The notes under the pieces: generated by a model
What the model saw: the letters and a program-made list of their open reading frames with translations, nothing else
Told to the model about the DNA's origin: nothing
The model's database searches: none
Made by a program: the position numbers and the translations under genes
In this document: one piece after another, positions 9,419 to 19,515 of the stretch
How the letters are laid out: every line of letters begins with the position of its first letter
Numbering within the stretch: position 1 is the stretch's first letter
NCBI GenBank assembly: GCA_000720805.1
Contig: JODI01000052.1
Location: 1-58,687 of the forward strand
Length of the DNA: 58,687 bases
Direction: 5' to 3'
From: Streptomyces violaceoruber
Lineage (GTDB): Bacteria > Actinomycetota > Actinomycetes > Streptomycetales > Streptomycetaceae

Positions 9419-11320
9419 ATGCCCCGCCCCTCCCCCGCCGGCCCGGTCCGCCTCGGCCCGGACGCCCGTGCCGCGCTGCGTCCCGCCGTCACCGTCATCG
9501 AGGACGGTCTGTGGCACACCCGGCGCGAGGTCAACGCCCGCACCTCCATCCCGCAGGGCCCCGAACTGCTGGAGTCCGCGGGCAACCTGCACAACCTGCG
9601 ACTCGCCGCGGGCGCCGCCGAGGGCGAGTTCAAGGGCGCGTACCCCTTCGTGGACACGGACGTCTACAAGTGGCTGGAGGCGGCGGCCTGGCAGCTCGGC
9701 CAGGAGCCCGCCGAAGAGCTCACGGCCGACGTCGACCGGATCACCGGCCTCGTGGCCGCCGCCCAGCAGCCCGACGGCTACCTGAACACCTGGTTCCAGC
9801 TGGTCAAGGGCGGCGAGCGCTACCAGGACCTGCGCTGGGGGCACGAGTTGTACTGCGCGGGCCATCTGATCCAGGCCGCCATCGCCCACCACCGCTCCAC
9901 CGGCCGCCCCGAACTCCTCGACGTGGCACGGAAGTTCGCCGACCATGTCGACTCCGTCTTCGGGCCGCCCGGCAGCGGGAAGCCCATCGACGGCATCGAC
10001 GGCCACCCCGAGGTGGAGACGGCCCTGGTCGAGCTCTACCGGGAGACCGGCGAGCGCCGCTACCTCGACCTGGCCGCCTACTTCGTCGACCGGCACGGCC
10101 ACGGTCTGCTCGGCGGCGAGGCATACTGCCAGGACCGCGTCCCGCTGCGCGAGGCGACGAACGTCGAGGGTCACGCCGTACGGCAGCTGTACCTGCTGGC
10201 CGCCGCAGCCGACCTCGCCACCGAGACCGGGGACGCCGGACTGCGGGCCGCCTCCGAGCGGTTGTGGCAGGCCATGACCACCACCAAGACCCACCTCACC
10301 GGCGGCCTCGGCGCCCACCACGAGGAGGAGGACTTCGGCGACCCGTACGAGCTGCCCAACGAGCGTGCCTACTGCGAGACCTGCGCCGCCATCGCCTCCG
10401 TCCAGTGGAGCTGGCGCATGGCCCTGCTCACCGGCGAGGCCCGCTACTCCGACCTGATCGAACGCACCTTGTTCAACGGCTTCCTGGCCGGGGTGTCGCT
10501 GGACGGCGAGCGCTGGCTGTACGTCAACCCGCTCCAGGTCCGCGACGGCCACACCGACCCCGGCGGCGACCAGTCGGCCCGCCGCACCCGCTGGTTCCGC
10601 TGCGCCTGCTGCCCGCCCAACGTGATGCGGCTGTTCGCCTCCCTGGAGCACTACCTGGCCAGCGCCGACGACGACGGCCTGCAGATCCACCAGTACGTCA
10701 CCGGCAGCTACACCGGCGAGGACATCACCGTCCGCGGCGAGACCGACTACCCCTGGCACGGCACCGTCGCCCTCACCGTCGAGGAGACCCCGGCCGACCG
10801 TCCCTGGACGCTCTCCCTGCGCGTCCCGCAGTGGTGCCGCGACGTCCGGGTGCGGTGCGGCGAGGAGACGTACGAGGGTCCGGTGACCGACGGCTGGCTG
10901 CGACTGGAGCGGACCTGGGCGCCCGGCGACCGGGTCGTCCTGGAGCTGGGCCTGGAGCCCCGGCTCACCACGGCCGACCCCCGGGTGGACGCGGTGCGCG
11001 GCTGCGTGGCCATCGAACGCGGGCCGCTCGTGTACTGCCTGGAGCAGGTCGACCACCCCGGGGGCGGCCTGGACGACATCGTCCTCGACACCTCCCGCCC
11101 GCTCGCCGTGAAGCACCGCCCGGACCTGCTCGGCGGGGTCACCACGGTGGTCGCGGCGGGCCGGCGGCGCCACCTCCCGGACGCGGGCTGGTGGCCGTAC
11201 GCCCCGGCCGACGAGGCGTCCCACCAGGACGGCGAGCCCGTCGAGCTGACCGCCGTCCCCTACTACGCCTGGGCCAACCGCGAGGACGGCAGCATGCGCG
11301 TCTGGCTGCCCACCTCCTGA
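9419..11320 (+). CDS. GH127 beta-L-arabinofuranosidase (DUF1680 family)
   Basis: A 633-residue enzyme expected to remove beta-L-arabinofuranose from short oligosaccharides such as those of hydroxyproline-rich plant glycoproteins. GH127 uses a zinc-bound cysteine nucleophile; the Bifidobacterium enzyme HypBA1 has E338, C340, C417 and C418. The same pattern is here: E320 and C322 in YCETCA, and C397-C398 in CACCPPN, with the same spacing within two residues. An (alpha/alpha)6 barrel precedes two beta-sandwich regions. There is no signal peptide, so it acts in the cytosol on imported sugars. ATG 9419 follows GGAG closely; the in-frame extension back to 9239 crosses the operator and is rejected. 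First gene of the operon. Confidence 0.9.
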   Translation: MPRPSPAGPVRLGPDARAALRPAVTVIEDGLWHTRREVNARTSIPQGPELLESAGNLHNLRLAAGAAEGEFKGAYPFVDTDVYKWLEAAAWQLGQEPAEELTADVDRITGLVAAAQQPDGYLNTWFQLVKGGERYQDLRWGHELYCAGHLIQAAIAHHRSTGRPELLDVARKFADHVDSVFGPPGSGKPIDGIDGHPEVETALVELYRETGERRYLDLAAYFVDRHGHGLLGGEAYCQDRVPLREATNVEGHAVRQLYLLAAAADLATETGDAGLRAASERLWQAMTTTKTHLTGGLGAHHEEEDFGDPYELPNERAYCETCAAIASVQWSWRMALLTGEARYSDLIERTLFNGFLAGVSLDGERWLYVNPLQVRDGHTDPGGDQSARRTRWFRCACCPPNVMRLFASLEHYLASADDDGLQIHQYVTGSYTGEDITVRGETDYPWHGTVALTVEETPADRPWTLSLRVPQWCRDVRVRCGEETYEGPVTDGWLRLERTWAPGDRVVLELGLEPRLTTADPRVDAVRGCVAIERGPLVYCLEQVDHPGGGLDDIVLDTSRPLAVKHRPDLLGGVTTVVAAGRRRHLPDAGWWPYAPADEASHQDGEPVELTAVPYYAWANREDGSMRVWLPTS

Positions 11321-11466
11321 CCTCCGCGCGGGTCCGGCTGCCCGCCCCCTCCCGACCTCCCCCACACGTCCGGTCCGCCTCCCTCCCGACATCCCCCACA
11401 CGTCCGGCTGCCCGCCCCCCGACATCCCCCGCGCGTCTTCGGGTGCCTGCCTCCTGACACCCCTCC
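11310..11466. repeat. Imperfect ~35-bp tandem repeat after the GH127 stop codon
   Basis: About four to five degenerate units of roughly 35 bases, each with a core like CCCGACATCCCCCACACGTC and often ending CCGGCTG. The first unit begins in the last codons of the GH127 gene (CTGCCCACCTCCTGA) and contains its stop codon. It fills the gap to the binding-protein gene. Confidence 0.65.
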
Positions 11467-11500
11467 GCCCCGAGAGCACTCACGACAACGAGGTCACCCC

Positions 11501-12748
11501 GTGATACCCACCCGCCGTACCCTCCTGGCCGCGCTCGCCGCCGTCGGCACCCTCGCCTCCCTCACCGCCTGCGGAGGCGGCTCCGACGACGGGTCGGGCT
11601 CCTCCGACGCGTCCGGAGGGACGTACACCTTCTGGGACCCGTACCCGCAGTTCGACGCGTCCTCCCCGTGGGGCAAGCTCGTCACCGACTGCGGGACGAA
11701 GGCCGGGGTGACCGTCAAGCGCACCGCGTACGACACCACCGACCTCGGCAACAAGGCGCTGCTCGCGGCCCAGCAGGGCAACGCGCCCGACGTGATGCTG
11801 GTGGACAACCCGGTCGTCTCCACGCTCGTCGAGGCGGGCATCCTCAACAAGACGAGCGACCTCGGCCTCGACACCAAGGCGATCCAGAAGAACATCATCG
11901 GCGCGGGCACCATCGACGACGCGGCGTACGGCGTCCCGATCGGCGCCAACACGCTGGCCCTCTACTACAACAAGAAGGTCCTGTCCGCGGCCGGCGTCGA
12001 CCCGGCCTCCATCAAGGACTGGACCTCCCTGACCGCCGCCCTGCAGAAGGTCAAGGCGGCTGGGAAGAAGGGCATCACCTTCTCCGCGATCAACACCGAG
12101 GAGGGCAGCTTCCAGTTCCTGCCCTGGTTCTGGGGCGCGGGCGGGGACCTGAAGAAGCTCGACTCCGACAAGGGCGTGGCGGCGCTGACGCTGTGGAAGC
12201 AGTGGGTGGACGGCGGGCTGGCCCCCAAGGACGTCCTGCAGAACACGCAGACCACCAGCTGGCAGGAGTTCGCCACCGGCGACTACGCGTTCGGCGAGAA
12301 CGGCACCTGGCAGCTCGGCAACGCGGAGAAGGCCGGCTTCGACTACGGCGTCCTCAACATCCCCGCGAAGGACGGCGGTTCGGCGCCGGTGCCGACGGGC
12401 GGCGAGTTCGTGACCGTGCCCGTGCAGAAGGACACCGCGCGCTACGACGTCAGCAAGAAGATCGTCGAGTGTCTGACCAACGACACCAACCTGCTGGCGA
12501 CGGACACGACGTTGACGTACATCGCGCCGACGGCCGCCGTACAGGCCAAGCAGGTCGCGGCGAACGCGAAGCTCAAGCCCTGGGTGGACGCGGTCGCCGC
12601 GGCCCGCGGCCGCACCAGCGGCGGCCTCGGCTCGAAGTACCCGACCATCTCCCAGCCGATGTGGACCGCCGTCCAGTCCGCCCTGTCCGGCGGCAAGAGC
12701 CCCCAGGACGCGCTGGCCACCGCCCAGTCGAGCGCCGAGAAGGGCTAG
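11501..12748 (+). CDS. ABC sugar transporter, solute-binding lipoprotein
   Basis: A 415-residue family 1 (MalE-like) solute-binding protein. The N-terminus is a lipoprotein signal (TRRTLLAALAAVGTLASLTAC); the lipobox LTAC gives a lipidated cysteine at about residue 24, followed by a Gly/Ser/Asp-rich tether. It captures the oligosaccharide outside the membrane and delivers it to the two permeases downstream. GTG 11501 has GAGG 7-9 bases upstream. The twin Arg at the start leaves Tat export possible. The gene lies between GH127 and the permease genes in one operon. As usual for Streptomyces CUT1 systems, no ATPase gene is in the cluster, so a shared MsiK-type ATPase elsewhere is expected. Confidence 0.92.
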   Translation: MIPTRRTLLAALAAVGTLASLTACGGGSDDGSGSSDASGGTYTFWDPYPQFDASSPWGKLVTDCGTKAGVTVKRTAYDTTDLGNKALLAAQQGNAPDVMLVDNPVVSTLVEAGILNKTSDLGLDTKAIQKNIIGAGTIDDAAYGVPIGANTLALYYNKKVLSAAGVDPASIKDWTSLTAALQKVKAAGKKGITFSAINTEEGSFQFLPWFWGAGGDLKKLDSDKGVAALTLWKQWVDGGLAPKDVLQNTQTTSWQEFATGDYAFGENGTWQLGNAEKAGFDYGVLNIPAKDGGSAPVPTGGEFVTVPVQKDTARYDVSKKIVECLTNDTNLLATDTTLTYIAPTAAVQAKQVAANAKLKPWVDAVAAARGRTSGGLGSKYPTISQPMWTAVQSALSGGKSPQDALATAQSSAEKG

Positions 12749-12758
12749 GAATCACACC

Positions 12759-13736
12759 ATGACCATCGCCGCCCGAGTCGACCGCCCGCGGGTCTCCGCG
12801 GTGTCGCAGGCGAGCGGGCCGGACACGCAGCCGCTACGGCGTCGGGCGCGGCGCAGGCGGCGGCTGACCGCCCTCGCCTTCGTCGCCCCGCTGATCGCCT
12901 ACCTGGCCGCGTTCTACGTCTATCCCCTCTACCGCAACCTCGACCTGAGCCTGCGCGACTACACCGTCCGGTCGTTCGTGGCGGGGGACGCGCCGTTCTC
13001 CGGCTGGGACAACTTCCAGAAGGTGCTCGACGACCCGACGTTCGGCCCGGCCATGCGCCACACCATGGTGTTCACCTTCGTGTCGATCGCCTTCCAGTAC
13101 GTCATCGGGCTCGCCCTCGCGGTCTTCTTCAACCGGCACTTCCGCCTGGCGCCCACGCTGCGCGCCCTGTTCCTCATCCCGTGGCTGCTCCCGCTCATCG
13201 TCTCGGCGTCGACGTGGTCGTGGATGCTCAACAGCGAGTCGGGCGTGGTGAACTACTTCCTGCACTTCCTCGGCGTCGGCCCGGTCGGCTGGCTCACCTC
13301 GCCGGACTGGGCGCTCACCTCGGTGATCATCGCCAACATCTGGATCGGCATCCCGTTCAACCTGGTCATCCTCTACAGCGGGCTGCAGAACATCCCCGGC
13401 GAGCTGTACGAGGCGGCGTCCCTGGACGGGGCGAGCGCCTGGCAGCAGTTCCGCCGGATCACGTTCCCGCTGCTGCGCCCGGTGTCGGCGATCACCCTGC
13501 TCCTCGGACTCGTCTACACCCTCAAGGTGTTCGACCTGATCTGGATCATGACCAAGGGCGGTCCGGGCGACACCTCCTCCACCCTGGCCACCTGGTCGTA
13601 CCAGCTCGGCTTCGGCACCCTGCTGCCCAAGTTCGGGCCGGGAGCGGCGGTCGGCAACATCCTCATCCTCATCGCCTTGGTCTTCGGGCTGCTGTACATC
13701 CGCGTCCAGTCCGGCCAGAGGAGGCAGGAAGCGTGA
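12759..13736 (+). CDS. ABC sugar transporter permease, MalF-like
   Basis: A 325-residue inner-membrane permease with about six membrane helices. The first helix is LTALAFVAPLIAYLAAFYVYPLY after a basic leader (RRRARRRRR). The ATPase-docking loop is visible as ELYEAASLDGASAWQQFRRI, the EAA motif of binding-protein-dependent permeases, followed by TFPLLRP. It forms the channel with the next gene. ATG 12759 comes 10 bases after the binding-protein stop. The last codons overlap the next start by 4 bases (GTGA), so the two permeases are made together. Confidence 0.93.
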   Translation: MTIAARVDRPRVSAVSQASGPDTQPLRRRARRRRRLTALAFVAPLIAYLAAFYVYPLYRNLDLSLRDYTVRSFVAGDAPFSGWDNFQKVLDDPTFGPAMRHTMVFTFVSIAFQYVIGLALAVFFNRHFRLAPTLRALFLIPWLLPLIVSASTWSWMLNSESGVVNYFLHFLGVGPVGWLTSPDWALTSVIIANIWIGIPFNLVILYSGLQNIPGELYEAASLDGASAWQQFRRITFPLLRPVSAITLLLGLVYTLKVFDLIWIMTKGGPGDTSSTLATWSYQLGFGTLLPKFGPGAAVGNILILIALVFGLLYIRVQSGQRRQEA

Positions 13737-14584
13737 CCTCACGTCGCAAGGGTTCCCGCCGGTACACCGGCCGCAAGGGTTCCCGCAGATACACCGTCAT
13801 CGGGCTCGCCCTCACCGCGCTGATGCTGTTCCCGGTGTACTGGATGCTCAACGTGTCCCTCACCCCGCAGCAGGACATGCGCAAGACCCCGCCCGACCTG
13901 CTCCCCCTCCACCCCACCTTCGAGGGCTACCGGGCCGTCCTCGACGACCAGATGCCGTACCTCGGCACCAGCCTGCTCATCGGCCTCGGCACGGTCGCCC
14001 TCACCCTCGTCCTCGCCGCCCCCGCCGGCTACGCCCTGGCGAAACTGCGTCCGCTGGGCGGCGGAGCCCTGGGCCTGTTCCTCCTCGTCGCCCAGATGAT
14101 CCCGGGGATCGTCATGGCGATGGGCTTCTACGGCATCTTCCTCGACGCCGGCCTGCTGAACTCCTGGTGGGGCCTGATCATCGCGGACTCCACCATCGCC
14201 GTGCCCTTCGGCGTCATGATCTTCACCGCGTTCATGTCCGGCATCCCCGGCGAGCTGATCGCCGCGTCCCGGATCGACGGCGCCGGCACCTTCCGCACGT
14301 TCTGGTCGGTGGTCCTGCCGGTGAGCCGCAACGCCGTCGTGACCGTGTCGCTCTTCAGCTTCCTGTGGGCCTGGTCCGACTTCGTCTTCGCCAACACCCT
14401 CGACGGCGGCGGCGACCTGAGGCCGATCACCCTCGGCATCTACAAGTACATCGGCAACAACAACCAGGAGTGGAACGCGATCATGGCCACCGCCGTCATC
14501 GCCTCCGTCCCGGCGGCGGTGCTGCTGGTCCTCGCCCAGCGTTACGTGGCCGCGGGAGTCACCGCGGGCGCGGTGAAGGACTGA
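13733..14584 (+). CDS. ABC sugar transporter permease, MalG-like
   Basis: A 283-residue permease partner of the previous gene. It shows the EAA-type loop ELIAASRIDGAGTFRTFWSVVLP and about six membrane helices. GTG 13733 overlaps the TGA of the MalF-like gene and has GAGG within range upstream. Its cytosolic N-terminus contains a direct duplication: the 9-residue unit RKGSRRYTG is followed at once by RKGSRRYT, giving a strongly basic tail of about 20 residues before the first helix. The duplication is small and in frame, so the protein should still insert normally. Confidence 0.93.
   Translation: MTSRRKGSRRYTGRKGSRRYTVIGLALTALMLFPVYWMLNVSLTPQQDMRKTPPDLLPLHPTFEGYRAVLDDQMPYLGTSLLIGLGTVALTLVLAAPAGYALAKLRPLGGGALGLFLLVAQMIPGIVMAMGFYGIFLDAGLLNSWWGLIIADSTIAVPFGVMIFTAFMSGIPGELIAASRIDGAGTFRTFWSVVLPVSRNAVVTVSLFSFLWAWSDFVFANTLDGGGDLRPITLGIYKYIGNNNQEWNAIMATAVIASVPAAVLLVLAQRYVAAGVTAGAVKD
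13745..13795 (+). repeat. 27-bp in-frame duplication in the permease N-terminus
   Basis: CGCAAGGGTTCCCGC plus 12 more bases (13745-13771) is repeated from 13772 with a few silent or near-silent changes. It codes for RKGSRRYTG twice and keeps the reading frame. Confidence 0.85.
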
Positions 14585-14638
14585 GAACCCCCTCCCCCTT
14601 CCCTCCTTCATTCCCTCCTTCGAGGAGAACCCCCTGTC

Positions 14639-16396
14639 ATGAGCCGCACAAGACACCTCAGCCACACAAGATCCCTCACCGCTGTCCTGGGCGTCACCGC
14701 CCTGGCCGCCACCGCCGCCCTCGCCACCGGAGCCCCGGCCGAGGCGGTGCCCACCTCCGCCACCACCCTGGTGGTCAACGCCAACCAGACCCTGCGCTCG
14801 GTCACGCACGTCGGCACCGGCAGCCTCTACGGCCTCGCCGACGACAGCACGCCCGCCGACAGCCTGGTCTCCCCGCTCAAGCCGAACACCTTCGTGCAGA
14901 TGGCCCCGGGCGGTCACCAGCTGCCCAACGGTGAGCCCCGTCCGGCCGGCGACTCCCTCGTCGTGGCGCCGAAGGCGGCCCGCGCCGGCGCCAAGGTCGT
15001 CATACGGATGCCGGACTGGTACCCGGACTTCCCCTACAAGTGGGTCAGCATGAGCGACTGGCTATCCGCCGTCGACACCCAGATCGCCTCCGTGAAGTCC
15101 TCCAGCGCCACCAACATCGCCGCCTGGGCGATCTGGAACGAGCCCGACCTGAACTGGGACACCGCAAAGGCCGGGCCCTTCAACACCGCCTGGAACACGA
15201 CCTACAAGGAGATCCGCTCCAAGGACACCACCACGCCCATCCAGGGTCCCAGCTACTCCAGCTGGAAGCAGAGCGACATGAACACGTTCCTCACCCAGGC
15301 GAAGGCCAACAACACCGTCCCCGACGTCATCGCCTGGCACGAGCTCCAGGGCAGCGCGGACATCGCGGCGCACGTCTCCGCGTACCGGTCCCTGGAGTCG
15401 AGCCTCGGCATCAGCCCGCGCCCGATCGCGATCGAGGAGTACGGAACGCCCTCGGAGATGGGCAACTCCGGCGCCCTGATCGGCTACGCCGCCAAGTTCG
15501 AGCGAGCCGGTGTCCGGGACGCCGAACTCGCCTTCTGGAACCACTACGGCACCCTCGGCGACACCCTCACCGACACCGGCGGCTCGCCCAACGGCTCGTA
15601 CTGGACGTACAAGTGGTACGGCGACATGTCGGGGAACATGCTCGTCACCACGCCCCCGGCGCAGACCGGCATCGACGGCCTCGCCTCCCGCAACGGCGCC
15701 GGCAACCAGATCAGTGTCATCGCGGGCGGCTGCGCCGGCTCCTGCGCGGTGACCGTCAACGGCCTCTCCTCCCTGTCGGCGTTCGGCAGCACGGTCCACG
15801 TCAAGCTGGAGTACTCCCCGGACACGGGCCGCACCACCGCCTCCCCCGGCCCGATCACCATCTCCGACGCGGACTACGCGGTCTCGGGCGGCTCCGTCAC
15901 CGTGCCGGTCACGATGAACGCCGCCGACGGCTACCACCTGGTGATCACCCCGAGCGGCACCAACACCACCCTCGCCGGGCGCTACCAGATCACCAACAAG
16001 AACAGCGGACTCGCCCTGGACACCCTGAACGCGGGCACCGCCCAGGGCACCTCGGTCGTCCAGGCCACGTCCACCACCGGCACCGACCAGAACTGGACCC
16101 TGACGGCCGCCGGCTCGGGCCTCTACAAGATCGTCAACCAGAAGAGCGGCCTGCTGCTCGGCATCACCAACGCGGGCACCGGTGACGGCGGCACCGCCCT
16201 GATCTGGGGTGACAACGGCACCGCCGACCACCTCTGGCAGCTCATCCCGGCCCGCGACGGCTACTACAAGATCGCCAACTACAACAGCGGACGACTGCTC
16301 GGCGTGGACCAGATGAGCACGTCCTCCGGCGCCCAGGTCCTCCAGTGGACCGACAACGGCACCGCCGACCACCTGTGGAGGCTGACCGCGCGCTGA
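14639..16396 (+). CDS. Secreted glycoside hydrolase (clan A-like) with C-terminal ricin-type lectin domain
   Basis: A 585-residue exported enzyme. Residues 1-36 are a Sec signal peptide ending near APAEA. The catalytic region (about 40-350) has clan GH-A hallmarks: the acid/base glutamate E168 in WNEPD and a nucleophile candidate in IEEYG (E266 or E267). A small beta-domain follows (to about 440). Residues 443-585 form a ricin-type beta-trefoil (CBM13-like) with repeated YKIVNQKSG / YKIANYNSG and DHLWQL / DHLWRL motifs. The GH family is unclear; GH39-type or arabinan/arabinogalactan-active enzymes are plausible. As last gene of the LacI-controlled operon, it probably releases the arabinose-containing sugar imported by the ABC system. 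Confidence 0.82.
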   Translation: MSRTRHLSHTRSLTAVLGVTALAATAALATGAPAEAVPTSATTLVVNANQTLRSVTHVGTGSLYGLADDSTPADSLVSPLKPNTFVQMAPGGHQLPNGEPRPAGDSLVVAPKAARAGAKVVIRMPDWYPDFPYKWVSMSDWLSAVDTQIASVKSSSATNIAAWAIWNEPDLNWDTAKAGPFNTAWNTTYKEIRSKDTTTPIQGPSYSSWKQSDMNTFLTQAKANNTVPDVIAWHELQGSADIAAHVSAYRSLESSLGISPRPIAIEEYGTPSEMGNSGALIGYAAKFERAGVRDAELAFWNHYGTLGDTLTDTGGSPNGSYWTYKWYGDMSGNMLVTTPPAQTGIDGLASRNGAGNQISVIAGGCAGSCAVTVNGLSSLSAFGSTVHVKLEYSPDTGRTTASPGPITISDADYAVSGGSVTVPVTMNAADGYHLVITPSGTNTTLAGRYQITNKNSGLALDTLNAGTAQGTSVVQATSTTGTDQNWTLTAAGSGLYKIVNQKSGLLLGITNAGTGDGGTALIWGDNGTADHLWQLIPARDGYYKIANYNSGRLLGVDQMSTSSGAQVLQWTDNGTADHLWRLTAR

Positions 16397-16419
16397 CCCC
16401 GCGCTGCCCTCGCTGAGAC

Positions 16420-16464
16420 ACCTGTGTCCCTGGCCGATGTCGGCGGCCGGGGGCACAGGTCTTT
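16420..16464 (+). terminator. Terminator of the glycoside operon
   Basis: A 17-bp stem (16420-16436 with 16444-16460, two G-T style mismatches) and 7-base loop are followed by CTTTG. It lies just after the last operon gene and faces the convergent response-regulator gene. Confidence 0.8.
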
Positions 16465-16502
16465 GTGGGGCTGGTGCTGGTGCCGCTACTGGGGCTGGAG
16501 CC

Positions 16503-17179
<677 letters not shown>

Positions 17180-17183
<4 letters not shown>

Positions 17184-18583
17184 GAGGCCGCCTCCTCGGC
17201 CGTATCCCCGACACGGGCCGCATCCCCGAGGCGTTCCTCGTCCACGACCCGTTCCTCGTCCCCGACGCGTCCTTCCACCGGTACGACGGCCCGGACCCGG
17301 AAACCCCCGCCGAGCCGCGTCACCGCCTCCAGCGTGCCGCCGTAGACGGCGAGCCGTTCGCGCAGACCGAGCAGCCCGCGGCCGCCGCCGGTGCCGGTCG
17401 GGGCCGCGGCGGTGCCGCCGGTGTCGGACACCTCGACGTGCACCGCGCGGGGGGTGTGCTCGACCGCCACCCGTACGCTCGCGCCCGCGGCGTGCTTGAC
17501 GACGTTGGTCAGTCCCTCCTGCACCACGCGGTACGCGGCCAGGTCGGCGCCGGCCGGAAGGGCGCCCGGGGTGCCGGTGACGGTCAGCTCGACGGGGACG
17601 CCGGTCGCGCGGACGCGGTCGATGAGCGCGGCCACCTGGGCGAGACCCGGCTGCGGAGCCAGGTCGGCGGCGGTGGCCGGGTCGGGGCCGTCGCCGGTCA
17701 TGGTGAGCAGGCCCATGGCGTGGCGCAGTTCGGACATCGCGGTGCGCCCGCCGGCCTCGACGGCCAGCAGCGCCTCTCGGGCCCGGTCGGGCGCGGCGTC
17801 CATCACCTTGCGGGCCGCACCGGCCTGGATCACCATCACGCTCACATTGTGGGTGACGACATCGTGCAACTCCCGTGCGATCCGGGCACGTTCGCGCTCG
17901 ACCGCCAGCCGAGTGCCGATCTCCTGCTGTTCCTGGAGGTCGCGGACGCGTTGCTGCCAGGTGTGGATCGCGTTGGCCCCGAGCCCCACGCCGGTCAGCA
18001 CCAGGAACGGCACGAACCCGGGGGTGAAGTACGGGAAGTACTCCTCGTGGAACACCGCCATCAGCAGGGCGCCCACCAGCAGGCTGACGAGCGCCCGCAG
18101 CCGGTGCGGGCTGTGGACGGCGGCGCTGTACGCGGCGACCACGCACGACAGGAACGTGTACAGGGTCGCGGACGTCGCGCCGGACCGCTGGTTGAACAGC
18201 AGGGCCAGGGCGAGCACGGACCAGAACGCGGCCAGCGGGTACCGCCGCCGCGCGGCCAGGGGTACGGCGGTCAGCACGGCCAGGACCAGCACCCCGGGAT
18301 CCGGGGTCAGGCCGCCGACGTCGTGCGGAGGCACCGGCGGCGCCGGGGGCACCGGCGCCCCCACGTCGAACGGGACCCGCAGCGTCGCGCGGTCCTGGTT
18401 CGCGGAGTCCACGGCGGCCCCGACGGTGGCGGCGGCGACGACCAGGGCGATGACCGCGTCGGCAGTCCACATCCACCGCGACGGCCGCGGCAGCGGGCCG
18501 GGACGCAGCAGCGCCGCGACCCGGGTCCGCCACCGCTCGGCGGCGCTTCCGCGTCCGACACTGTCCCGCCCGACTCCGTCCAT
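17180..18583 (-). CDS. NarL-type sensor histidine kinase
   Basis: A 467-residue membrane sensor kinase with a HisKA_3 dimer domain (ERARIARELHDVVTHNVSVM; the phospho-accepting His in ELHD) and an HATPase_c domain (QEGLTNVVKHAAGA, GGGRGLLGLRERL). Several membrane helices fill residues 40-200; the segment after the first helix is Pro-rich and outside. ATG 18583 is preferred because CAGACT stands exactly 6 bases before it with no ribosome site, the pattern of a leaderless mRNA. The C-terminus carries a degenerate repeat (VGDEERVVDEERLGDAAR). It pairs with the response regulator that overlaps its end, and is divergent from the MacB/FtsX-type exporter, a common arrangement in antibiotic-sensing units. 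Confidence 0.9.
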
Positions 18584-18786
18584 GGGCCCAGTCTGGCAAG
18601 TCCCCGGCGCGGCCACATCCGTCCTGCCGGGGACGGGCGCTACATCTCCCGCGTACATCCCGGGGATGACGTGCCCGGCGGGTCCCCCTGGAACGGCAGC
18701 CGCTCTCGCCACCGCGGGCGACGACCCGGGGCCCCTTCGGCTCCTAGCGTCACGCCGAACCGTCCGACACCGTTTCGGGAGACACC

Positions 18787-19515
18787 ATGACCACGACGAC
18801 CACCACCGAACCGCCCGTCATCGACATCCGGGAGGTGACCAGGACGTACGGCGAAGGGCCGCCCGCGCTCGACGGCGTGAGCCTCGACGTGCGGGCCGGA
18901 GAGGCGGTGGCCGTGCTCGGGCCGTCGGGCAGCGGCAAGTCGACGCTGCTCAACCTGATCGCGGGACTGGACCGGCCGAGCGACGGCAGCGTGACCGTCG
19001 ATGGGCTGCGGGTGGACGGGCTGAGCGAGGCGGCCTCGGCACGCTACCGGCGGGCGCGTATCGGCATGGTCTTCCAGTTCTTCAACCTGCTGGACGATCT
19101 GACGGTCGCCGACAACGTCCTGTTGCCTGCGCAGTTGGCGGGCGCGCCCCGGGCCGAGGCCCGCCGGCGGGCGGCTGAGCTGCTGACGCGCCTCGGTATC
19201 GACCGGCACGCGGGCGCCTACCCCGGCCGGCTGTCCGGCGGGGAGCGGCAACGGGTCGCGGTCGCCCGGGCGCTGATGAACCGTCCGGCGCTGCTGCTGG
19301 CCGACGAACCCACGGGCGCGCTGGACAGTGCCTCCGGCGAGGACGTGCGGGAGCTGCTGGCCGCGCTCAACGCGGACGGGCAGACCATCGTGCTGGTCAC
19401 CCACGATCTCGGCCTCGCCGCGTCCTGCGCGACCCGCACGATCGAACTGGTCGACGGCCGGATCGTCCGCGACACCCGGCCCGCCCGGGACACGACGGCG
19501 GCGGTGGCCCGGTGA
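18787..19515 (+). CDS. ABC transporter ATP-binding protein (MacB/LolD type)
   Basis: A 242-residue ATPase with Walker A GPSGSGKST, the ABC signature LSGGERQRVAVARAL, Walker B LLLADEPTGALD and the H-loop in LVTHDL. The motif order and the PTGALD ending are typical of the ATPase of MacB/LolCDE-like exporters. ATG 18787 follows GGGAGACACC. It overlaps the large permease by 4 bases (GTGA) and is divergent from the two-component system, which probably controls it. Substrate class: lipophilic peptides or antibiotics, from family knowledge only. Confidence 0.93.
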   Translation: MTTTTTTEPPVIDIREVTRTYGEGPPALDGVSLDVRAGEAVAVLGPSGSGKSTLLNLIAGLDRPSDGSVTVDGLRVDGLSEAASARYRRARIGMVFQFFNLLDDLTVADNVLLPAQLAGAPRAEARRRAAELLTRLGIDRHAGAYPGRLSGGERQRVAVARALMNRPALLLADEPTGALDSASGEDVRELLAALNADGQTIVLVTHDLGLAASCATRTIELVDGRIVRDTRPARDTTAAVAR

